From Burkholderiaceae bacterium (GTDB taxonomy: Bacteria > Pseudomonadota > Gammaproteobacteria > Burkholderiales > Burkholderiaceae), in NCBI GenBank assembly GCA_947372155.1, contig CANBSM010000051.1:1-7864 (forward strand): a stretch of DNA of 7,864 nt. Reading direction: 5' to 3'. How positions within the stretch are numbered: position 1 is the stretch's first letter; the number at the start of each line of letters is the position of its first letter. The translations under genes and the position numbers were made by a program. The notes below the pieces were generated by a model. That model saw nothing but the letters and a program-made list of their open reading frames with translations, was not told the origin of the DNA and did not search any database. Shown in pieces: positions 1 to 5,376 of the stretch.

Positions 1-992
1 CCAGAAGCGTTTTCTAGGCAATCCAGAATACCTTGTAAGCCGTTCATGGCCATCCAAGGGCAGTGTGCGCAGCTCTTACAAGTAGCGCTATTGCCAGCGG
101 TTGGAGCCTCAATGAGTTTCTTATTGGGAGCTAATTGGCGCATACGATGCAAGATGCCGTTATCGGTTGCCACAATGTATTCGGTGGCCGTGCCTTCAAC
201 TACCGCTTTAATCATGGCGGAGGTAGAGCCTACAACGTCTGCAAGGTCAACGACTGCTTGTGGTGATTCGGGGTGAACGAGAACGAGAGCATTGGGATGA
301 GCAGCCATCAACATCTCTAACTCAACCGCTTTAAATTCATCATGAACAATGCAGGCACCATTCCACAGAAGCATATCTGCACCAGTTTGCTCTTGAATGT
401 AACGACCCAAATGACGATCAGGGGCCCATAAAATCTTTTTGCCTTCAACTTTGAGTTGATGAACAATCGCTAATGCGCAGGAACTAGTCACCATCCAATC
501 CGCTTGAGCTTTTACTGCAGCGCTAGTATTTGCATAGACCACGACAACGCGATCAGGATGCGCAGCTCTAAATGCGGCAAAGTCGGCAGCGTCGCAACCC
601 AAGTCTAAAGAGCAGGTTGCTTCTAGGTCCGGCATGAAAACCCTTTTTTCTGGGCTGAGGATCTTGGCAGATTCACCCATGAAGCGCACGCCAGCAACAA
701 TTAAGTTCTTGGCAGAGTGGTTTCTACCAAAGCGTGCCATTTCTAAAGAATCGGCGACATAGCCACCAGTAGATAAGGCTAAGTCCTGAATATCGCCGTC
801 CACATAGTAATGGGCGACTAGAGCAGCATCTTTCTCAACCAGCAATTGTTTAATGCGAGAAATTACAGCTGCTTTTTCAGCGCCATGGAGTTGAGGAGGG
901 GTTTTGGCCCAGGCCTGGGCGGTACAAGTAACTCCAGCAGAGTCTTGCTGGGGGTAATCAAAGGAAATAGGGGTGCTAACAGTTGAATTCAT
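1..992 (-). CDS. nadA: Quinolinate synthase NadA, 3' end beyond the window
   Basis: Cytoplasmic [4Fe-4S] enzyme that condenses iminoaspartate (from NadB) with dihydroxyacetone phosphate to quinolinate, the de novo NAD precursor. The 330 visible codons follow E. coli NadA with an offset of about 14 residues, due to a longer N-terminus. The three cluster ligands are present: C127 (ATCSLDLGC), C214 (GACIVHDEF) and C311 (the last Cys of [10 protein letters not shown]). Substrate-site motifs are also visible: AHYY (60-63), DSLEMARFG (81-89), [11 protein letters not shown] (152-162), VTSS (168-171), HPESPQA (240-246) and GSTS (255-258). The reading frame has no interruption. The missing C-terminus should be only a few tens of residues. 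The start is the ATG read leftward from 992 (MNSTVSTP), with only a weak purine-rich stretch upstream. It is transcribed divergently from the secretion locus and probably unrelated to it. The identification is very firm. Confidence 0.98.
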   Translation of the reverse strand, partial: MNSTVSTPISFDYPQQDSAGVTCTAQAWAKTPPQLHGAEKAAVISRIKQLLVEKDAALVAHYYVDGDIQDLALSTGGYVADSLEMARFGRNHSAKNLIVAGVRFMGESAKILSPEKRVFMPDLEATCSLDLGCDAADFAAFRAAHPDRVVVVYANTSAAVKAQADWMVTSSCALAIVHQLKVEGKKILWAPDRHLGRYIQEQTGADMLLWNGACIVHDEFKAVELEMLMAAHPNALVLVHPESPQAVVDLADVVGSTSAMIKAVVEGTATEYIVATDNGILHRMRQLAPNKKLIEAPTAGNSATCKSCAHCPWMAMNGLQGILDCLENAS

Positions 993-1162
993 ACGAAATC
1001 TTAAACGAGAGCGGGTATTTTCGTCGGATTTACGCGGAGGCCCCCTCTGACCTGTTATTGGCTCTGCAGCTAATGGGAATTTTCCCTATAAACCATTAAA
1101 TTTATGCATTATTTATCAATAACTTAGCAACTTTAAGATCTTATTTAGGCCTCTACTTTCTG
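993..1162. promoter_or_regulatory. Divergent intergenic region between nadA and tpsB
   Basis: This 170-bp gap separates two divergent genes and so must hold promoters for both, which is an inference from layout. The half near tpsB (about 1087-1145) is very AT-rich. It includes TATAAA at 1087-1092, a possible -10 for tpsB without a convincing -35, and on the minus strand TTGCTA/TTGATA hexamers that could serve nadA. The nadA-proximal part is GC-richer and has a small stem GAGG-CCC-CCTC (1037-1047). No strong Shine-Dalgarno precedes either start; the closest for tpsB is AGG at 1147-1149, 13 nt before the ATG. Individual promoter elements cannot be assigned with confidence. Confidence 0.45.
1075..1086. 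promoter_or_regulatory. Short inverted repeat, possible operator
   Basis: The sequence GGGAA-TT-TTCCC has perfect 5-bp arms around a 2-bp centre. It lies near the middle of the divergent gap and abuts the TATAAA at 1087-1092, where a regulator dimer could block or recruit polymerase. No family of regulator is recognised, and a 12-bp palindrome can arise by chance. Confidence 0.25.
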
Positions 1163-2929
1163 ATGTCCCAGACTCAAATCCTCCGCACTAAGAAATCTCT
1201 TTTAGCCTTAACGGCATTTAGTTTCATTTACTCTGCTCCAGTATTTGCACAAGTAGATGCTGGTGCATTGCAACAGGGTTTAGAGCAGCAATTACCATTG
1301 CCATCGCCGTTAGCACTGCCTGAGCCAGGAAGGGCTGCTCCTGTTCAGCCAAGCACTCCCAAAGAAGGCGAGTTACGTTTTACAGTTAAATCATTTGTCC
1401 TGGAGGGTATCAATATTCTCCCGGAAGCAGAAGTGCAATTAGCCATTCGCTCATGGGTTGGTGTTCCTGTAAGTTTTGATGACTTACAAAGAGCTTGCGA
1501 TGCCATTCAAAACTTGTATCGTAGTAAGGGCTACACCGTTCAGGCAATTCTTCCTCCGCAGAAGATTGCTGATGGCGTGGTCAAAATTATGGTTACTGAG
1601 GCTAAGTTGGGGAAGGTAGTTGTAGAGAACCCCCAGGGCCCCACACGCTTTAGTAAAGAGCGTGCTGCCGATTACATTACTTATGCAAATCCTCAAGGTG
1701 ATCCACTCAATATGGATAAGCTTGAGCGCGCAATTATCATTTTGAATGAAACTCCTGGCGTAATGGTTTCAAGTCAACTTGAGCCGGGCGATAAAGATGG
1801 CGACACTAATGTACGCCTTCAATTAACTCAGCCTGACTTAGTGCAGGGTAGAGCAGAGTTAAATAACTACGGAAGCCGTACCACCGGTGCAAACCAGGCT
1901 GTCCTTGCCATGAATTTAAATGGCGCATTGGGTATCGGTGACTCTGCCTCAGTAAACGGTATTTTTTCGCAGGGCTCTCAATATGTTCAAGGTGCAATCT
2001 CCGTACCCGGTTCTGAGAATGGCCTAAGATTGGGTTTGGCAGGTACTTACTTGCAATATAAGAATGTCAGTAACTATGCCTCAACTGGCGGTGCTGGCGA
2101 TGCGTGGACTACAGGTGTCAGTGCAGCTTACCCATTGATTCGTTCACAGGGTGGAAACCTCAATACCAGCCTGAACTACGATGTAAAGAGCTATAACAAT
2201 AAAAATAACATCACCAATACAGTTATTAGCGCATACAACATTAATAATCTGTCCGCAGGGATGTCGGGAAACTTCGTTGATGGCTTTGGATATGGCGCTA
2301 TCACTAGTGGATCGGTAACGGCAGTTCTCGGTCATTTGGATATTCAGTCCACTAGCATGGCGAATTACAGCATGTACTCCGTGCCTAATTCCAATCCATT
2401 GGTATACCAGCCAATCACACCTTCTAACTTTAGTAAGTTGACATTCTCCGGAAACCGCAATCAACAACTGGTTGAAGATGGTGCGACAACCCTCTACACG
2501 GCACTATCAGGTCAGTTTGCCTCGACCAACCTAAACTCTGCAGAACAGTTTTATCTAGGTGGCCCTTATGGCGTGCGTGCTTATCCTGTAGCGCAATCTG
2601 GAGGATCGCAGGGCGGCCTTTTTACAATGGAAGTGCGCCATGAGTTGCAGCCTAAGCTTAACTTGTCAGCCTTCTTTGATGCTGGCGTAGTACAGCAATA
2701 CAAATTTATGTATCCAGGGTGGCAAGGTCAGACTAATGCCAACAATACCTATTCTTTAATGGGTGCTGGTTTGGGTGTGAAGTGGGATTACGAGGGCTGG
2801 AACCTAGGCGCTATGGTTGCCTGGAAAGTTGGTCAAAACCCTTTGTATAACCAAGTTGGTCAACCGGTAAATACCGACGGCACCACAACTCAGCCAAGAG
2901 GCTGGATTACTGGAAGCTATAACTTCTAA
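1163..2929 (+). CDS. Two-partner secretion outer-membrane transporter (FhaC/ShlB/HecB family)
   Basis: TpsB pore of a type Vb system; it recognises the TPS domain of its partner exoprotein in the periplasm and moves it across the outer membrane. The 588 residues are the usual family length. A Sec signal peptide covers 1-29 (basic RTKK, hydrophobic core, VFA|Q). A Pro-rich linker follows at about 30-70, then POTRA1 at about 72-146 (FTVKSFVLEGINILPEAEV to VVKIMVTEAKLG) and POTRA2 at about 147-222, ending in TNVRLQLTQP. The Omp85-type 16-strand barrel occupies about 228-588. The L6 plug motif is VRAY at 471-474 within LGGPYGVRAYP, where classical FhaC has VRGY/F. The last strand ends in an aromatic residue (GSYNF), as expected for BAM-dependent insertion. 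The ATG at 1163 is chosen because it gives a complete signal peptide. The likely cargo is the haemagglutinin-like protein that starts near 5373. Family assignment is firm; pairing is inferred. Confidence 0.95.
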   Translation: MSQTQILRTKKSLLALTAFSFIYSAPVFAQVDAGALQQGLEQQLPLPSPLALPEPGRAAPVQPSTPKEGELRFTVKSFVLEGINILPEAEVQLAIRSWVGVPVSFDDLQRACDAIQNLYRSKGYTVQAILPPQKIADGVVKIMVTEAKLGKVVVENPQGPTRFSKERAADYITYANPQGDPLNMDKLERAIIILNETPGVMVSSQLEPGDKDGDTNVRLQLTQPDLVQGRAELNNYGSRTTGANQAVLAMNLNGALGIGDSASVNGIFSQGSQYVQGAISVPGSENGLRLGLAGTYLQYKNVSNYASTGGAGDAWTTGVSAAYPLIRSQGGNLNTSLNYDVKSYNNKNNITNTVISAYNINNLSAGMSGNFVDGFGYGAITSGSVTAVLGHLDIQSTSMANYSMYSVPNSNPLVYQPITPSNFSKLTFSGNRNQQLVEDGATTLYTALSGQFASTNLNSAEQFYLGGPYGVRAYPVAQSGGSQGGLFTMEVRHELQPKLNLSAFFDAGVVQQYKFMYPGWQGQTNANNTYSLMGAGLGVKWDYEGWNLGAMVAWKVGQNPLYNQVGQPVNTDGTTTQPRGWITGSYNF

Positions 2930-3072
2930 TTGAAGGACTAAGCTGCGGTCCTTGTAGCATGCCTTTATTGATGTTTTGGGTAAATACAGATTACTTTGCA
3001 AAGACGAATCCCGAGATGATTGTGAGTGCTTAATCTTTAGATAGTCAATCAAAGCAATACCAGAAAGCCTTC
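2930..3072 (+). promoter_or_regulatory. Gap between tpsB and the parvulin gene, with a small hairpin
   Basis: A stem with perfect 6-bp arms, AAGGAC (2933-2938) and GTCCTT (2948-2953), and a 9-nt loop begins four bases after the tpsB stop. No T-run follows, so it is a poor intrinsic terminator. It could be a partial attenuator or an mRNA-stabilising 3' structure that lets tpsB be expressed differently from the downstream genes. The rest of the 143-bp gap is AT-rich, and no convincing promoter is visible in it. Confidence 0.3.
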
Positions 3073-3076
3073 ATGA
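3064..3076 (+). repeat. 13-nt direct repeat at a translation start, copy 1
   Basis: AAAGCCTTCATGA occurs here around the parvulin start codon and again at 5344-5356, just before the exoprotein gene. In both copies the ATG is preceded by AAAGCCTTC. The common location in initiation regions makes it notable, but a chance 13-nt match in a window of this size is not improbable. Confidence 0.4.
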
Positions 3077-3876
3077 AATTTTGCAATACCATTTTTTTCT
3101 CAGTCTTATCCATAATTTCAGCTGCTACTTTTGCAGCAGATTTTGAGTTTGTGGCAACCGTGAATGGTGTCGCAATTACTAAAGGCTTATTTGATCTAAA
3201 TCTTCAAGCTGCGATAAATCAGGGTCAAAAAGATAGCCCGCAATTGCGTGAAGCAATTAAGAATGAGCTCATCAACCGTCAATTAATTGTTCAGGAGGTA
3301 GTAAAGCAGGGAATTGATAAGGAGTTAGATCTCCAGGATCAGATTACCCAGCTACGCCAAACAATTTACGTACAGGCATTCGTGGAGGAATACCTTAAGA
3401 AAAATCCGATCACCAATGAAAAGTTGCGTGAAGAGTACGACAAACAAAAGCAGCAGCTGGGTGGAGGTAGTGACTCTGCTACTCAATACAAAATCAGTCA
3501 AATTGTTCTCAAGTCAGAGTCTGAAGCCATTGCGGTCATTGGCCGTTTGCAAGCGGGCGATGCTTTTGCCAAGGTAGCTAAAGAGGTATCTTTAGATGCA
3601 GCAACAAAAGCACAGGGTGGTTTATTGGGTTGGGTAGGACCTCAACAATTAGCACCCCCAATTGCTGATGTAGTGGGTACCTTGGGTAAAGGTGGCTTCA
3701 GTAAGTCACCCATTAAGCTGGGTGATGCCTGGGTAGTTATCAAGGTGGATGACACGCGCTCCGCCAAGATTCAGAGCCTTGAGGCCTCCAAAAATCAACT
3801 AAGGCAGGCGATTATTCAGCAATATTTAGCCGAAACCATCAAGCGCTTGCGTGAGAATGCTAGGGTCGTGCAATGA
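3073..3876 (+). CDS. Periplasmic SurA/PpiC-type parvulin-domain protein, probable chaperone
   Basis: The 267 residues begin with a Sec signal peptide (1-21, TFA|AD) and no lipobox. A SurA-N-like helical segment follows, opening with VATVNGVAIT (27-36) and running to about residue 110. A parvulin domain then spans about 138-227, with its core GGLLGW (182-187) and the closing strand VVIKV (221-225). A helical, charged tail completes the protein. The two histidines typical of active parvulins appear replaced: the first-strand His position reads Q143 (KISQIVL) and the GWH-like position reads AWV (219-221). This suggests holdase activity with weak or no prolyl isomerase activity. The Bordetella protein Par27, which binds FHA, is a known precedent for a parvulin linked to TPS cargo. 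The next gene overlaps it by 4 nt, so the two are probably translated together. The start is the ATG preceded by AAAGCCTTC, which is not a good Shine-Dalgarno. Confidence 0.88.
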   Translation: MKFCNTIFFSVLSIISAATFAADFEFVATVNGVAITKGLFDLNLQAAINQGQKDSPQLREAIKNELINRQLIVQEVVKQGIDKELDLQDQITQLRQTIYVQAFVEEYLKKNPITNEKLREEYDKQKQQLGGGSDSATQYKISQIVLKSESEAIAVIGRLQAGDAFAKVAKEVSLDAATKAQGGLLGWVGPQQLAPPIADVVGTLGKGGFSKSPIKLGDAWVVIKVDDTRSAKIQSLEASKNQLRQAIIQQYLAETIKRLRENARVVQ

Positions 3877-4475
3877 AGCGGATAGTAACCATTTTCATGG
3901 TTCTAGCCACACAAATGGCGTGGGCAGGTGACAAATACCCCTATCAAAACTGGACCGCAGAATTGAGTGGTCGCAATAATGAGGCCTACACCATTGCGGA
4001 CGCTAACACCTCATTTGGAACCTTTTGCGCTGGCGAGCAGTGTCTTTTTTATCTCCATCAAGGACTTAACTGTGCACCAGGGGCTAAGTACTCCGTTTTG
4101 ATGAATAGCCCCAGCATCTCAACGGCCCTAACCATGGAATGCACTCTCATTAACGGCAATATTTTCCAGATTCTGACTCCATTTAATGCGGTATTAAAGG
4201 CCACCCAAATAGGGGAGAGCATTGGTTTTGCTGTAGCCTTACAGTCAGGCGCATTTGCGGTATCCCAATTTAGTTTGGCTGGGGCAAAACCTTCTATTAA
4301 ACGTGTTTTAACTGAGGCATCCAATATTAAAAAGAGGGAGCAAATGCAGGTTCAACCCCCTCAAATTTTGATCATTCCGCCTATTCAAATAGTGCCGAAT
4401 ATACCCCCAAAACAGGTGCCAAATGCACCCAAAAATAGCCCTCAAAAACCGGATTCAAAGGATATCTCCATCTAA
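3873..4475 (+). CDS. Exported protein of unknown function, four cysteines and Pro-rich tail
   Basis: I do not recognise this 200-residue protein. A Sec signal peptide is clear at 1-18 (MKRIVTIF, AWA|G), so it acts in the periplasm or beyond. The mature part (about 19-140) holds four cysteines, C52, C57, C67 and C90, enough for two disulfides, and alternating hydrophobic strands. It ends in a segment VALQSGAFAVSQFSLAGA (121-138). From about 141 the chain becomes basic and then proline-rich and low in complexity (IIPPIQ, PNIPPK, PNAPKNSPQKP), which looks like a flexible extension able to reach a partner. Its ATG overlaps the stop of the parvulin gene (ATGA), and AGGG sits 7 nt upstream at 3862-3865, the best ribosome site in the cluster. 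An 18-nt gap leads to the next gene. Tight coupling to the chaperone suggests a shared role, which is inference. Confidence 0.85.
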   Translation: MKRIVTIFMVLATQMAWAGDKYPYQNWTAELSGRNNEAYTIADANTSFGTFCAGEQCLFYLHQGLNCAPGAKYSVLMNSPSISTALTMECTLINGNIFQILTPFNAVLKATQIGESIGFAVALQSGAFAVSQFSLAGAKPSIKRVLTEASNIKKREQMQVQPPQILIIPPIQIVPNIPPKQVPNAPKNSPQKPDSKDISI

Positions 4476-4493
4476 AAATGGATTGAATACATC

Positions 4494-5084
4494 ATGAGCA
4501 TAAAGCAACTCAATGGAACCTATTTGCCACAAGAAGATCGAATCTTGTTTCGCTTTAATACACAAAACCAAGAGGAGTACCGCTTCTGGTTTACGCGCAG
4601 AACAACGCTGTTTATTCTTGCGGCAACCACCCATTTACTCTCTAAAAAGCTCGAGCAAACACACTCACCAGACGCTGTAAAAGCGATGCACGAATTTGAA
4701 AAAGAGGCAATTTTAGAGACAGCGAAAAAAGAAAATTCTGCATCACAAGCCTACGAATCTGGAGTCAATTTCCCGCTTGGATTTGATCCTATTTTGGTAA
4801 TGGATGTCACCTGCGCCTTAACCAAAAATGGTGAAAAATTAGCCCAGTTAAGTGATCTGCAGGAAGGGCAAATCGATGCAGATTTATCAATGGATTTTTT
4901 CCTTCCCGGCGGCGCAAATTTAAACCTAAAACTCCCCCCAAATACTTTGCAAATGATGTGCATTTTATTGGATCAATTGCGATTACAAGCGGGGTGGGGA
5001 GAAGCACTTTTGCAGACGAAAAATTCTCCATTAGACGAACAGGATTTTGAAGTAAAAACCAGTAAAAATATCTCCATTCATTGA
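4494..5084 (+). CDS. Unknown protein, probably cytoplasmic, last gene before the exoprotein
   Basis: This 196-residue protein is not recognised. It has no signal peptide and no obvious membrane segment, so it is probably cytoplasmic, unlike its exported neighbours. Visible parts are an N-terminal strand-rich segment EDRILFRFN (14-22) and an aromatic/basic patch EEYRFWFTRR (27-36). An amphipathic helix follows at about 37-80, rich in Lys and Glu. A second strand-rich half contains FPLGFDPILVMDVTCALT (93-110) and LSMDFFLPGGANLNLKLPP (131-149). A helix at 150-167 and a charged tail ending NISIH complete it. It lies 18 nt after the preceding stop. A small stem TCCAT/ATGGA (4467-4471 with 4478-4482) spans that stop, and no Shine-Dalgarno is visible, so translation may depend on coupling. 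A cytoplasmic role before export of the exoprotein, such as regulation or keeping it secretion-competent, is speculation from position. Confidence 0.8.
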   Translation: MSIKQLNGTYLPQEDRILFRFNTQNQEEYRFWFTRRTTLFILAATTHLLSKKLEQTHSPDAVKAMHEFEKEAILETAKKENSASQAYESGVNFPLGFDPILVMDVTCALTKNGEKLAQLSDLQEGQIDADLSMDFFLPGGANLNLKLPPNTLQMMCILLDQLRLQAGWGEALLQTKNSPLDEQDFEVKTSKNISIH

Positions 5085-5197
5085 GAGCATTTTTTGTTTT
5101 TTTAGCTGATAGTTTTTGCCTCAAAAATATAAAAAAGCGTGCATTCGAAGCCCCCTTAAAAATTTTCCAAAATGAGCTTGTTTTTGTCAGTCCATAC

Positions 5198-5232
5198 CTT
5201 TTTGTCTTTTTAGACGTTTTTTGACCAAAAAG
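5198..5232 (+). terminator. Terminator-like or leader hairpin with T-tract
   Basis: A perfect short hairpin GTCT-TTTT-AGAC (5204-5215) is followed after one G by six T residues (5217-5222), the layout of a weak factor-independent terminator. The same bases can instead take part in a longer stem, CTTTTTG (5198-5204) with CAAAAAG (5226-5232). The two pairings are mutually exclusive only at 5204. The 4-bp stem is short and AU-rich, so termination would be inefficient. It could be a read-through attenuator ahead of the exoprotein gene. Confidence 0.3.
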
Positions 5233-5343
5233 AAGCTTGTAAATTCGGGGCTTTCAGAGGGTTCTCTCTTGGGCTAATACCAATAGATATAAGGCTTTGG
5301 GAAAATTCTGATTCCGGAAATTACCCAGTAAATGCCTTGAAAA

Positions 5344-5356
5344 AAAGCCTTCATGA
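5344..5356 (+). repeat. 13-nt direct repeat at a translation start, copy 2
   Basis: Second copy of AAAGCCTTCATGA. Its ATG (5353) is in a different frame from the exoprotein and opens only a seven-codon ORF. The copy at 3064-3076 carries a working start for the parvulin gene. Confidence 0.4.
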
Positions 5357-5376
5357 GAGTTCGCTCCTCTTGTTGA
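5353..5376 (+). CDS. Possible seven-codon leader ORF overlapping the exoprotein start
   Basis: ATG to TGA encodes MRVRSSC. Its stop codon (5374-5376) overlaps the proposed TTG start of the exoprotein (5373-5375), giving a TTGA junction like the ATGA overlaps used for translational coupling. Ribosomes ending here would be placed on a start codon that is weak by itself. Whether the peptide is made cannot be told from sequence, and an ORF this short occurs easily by chance. Confidence 0.25.
   Translation: MRVRSSC

Larger units (their letters stand above)
5085..5372 (+). promoter_or_regulatory. AT-rich leader upstream of the exoprotein gene
   Basis: This 288-bp gap without a gene probably holds a transcription end for the upstream genes and the promoter or leader of the exoprotein gene. 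It opens with a T-rich run (5090-5103) after a weak 4-bp stem, TCTC/GAGA (5071-5086). It is rich in homopolymeric T and A tracts and has several pairable segments: AAGCCCC (5148-5154) with GGGGCTT (5247-5253), and CTTTTTG (5198-5204) with CAAAAAG (5226-5232). A palindrome TTCCGGAA sits at 5312-5319. TATAAG at 5288-5293 resembles a -10 box but has no good -35. TTGACC at 5221-5226 resembles a -35 but has no -10 at the right distance. Confidence 0.45.

Noticed and set aside
46..276. Plus-strand ORF of 76 codons
   Set aside because: It lies fully antisense to the firmly identified nadA, and its translation shows no domain character.
2933..2953. Intrinsic terminator after the transporter gene
   Set aside because: The 6-bp stem has a 9-nt loop and no following T-run, so I keep it only as a possible attenuator or 3' structure.
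1484..3052. Four minus-strand ORFs (1484-1696, 1806-1997, 2144-2467, 2804-3052)
   Set aside because: The first three are antisense to the transporter gene, and the last overlaps its 3' end and the small gap. No ribosome sites or recognisable motifs support them.
4058..5124. Minus-strand ORFs opposite the two unknown genes (4058-4324, 4751-4963, 4807-5124)
   Set aside because: The plus-strand frames have better support: signal peptide, coupling and spacing. The minus frames read as basic, low-order shadows.
5332..5340. ATG at 5332 as start of the exoprotein
   Set aside because: It reads ATG CCT TGA and stops at once, in a different frame from the exoprotein.
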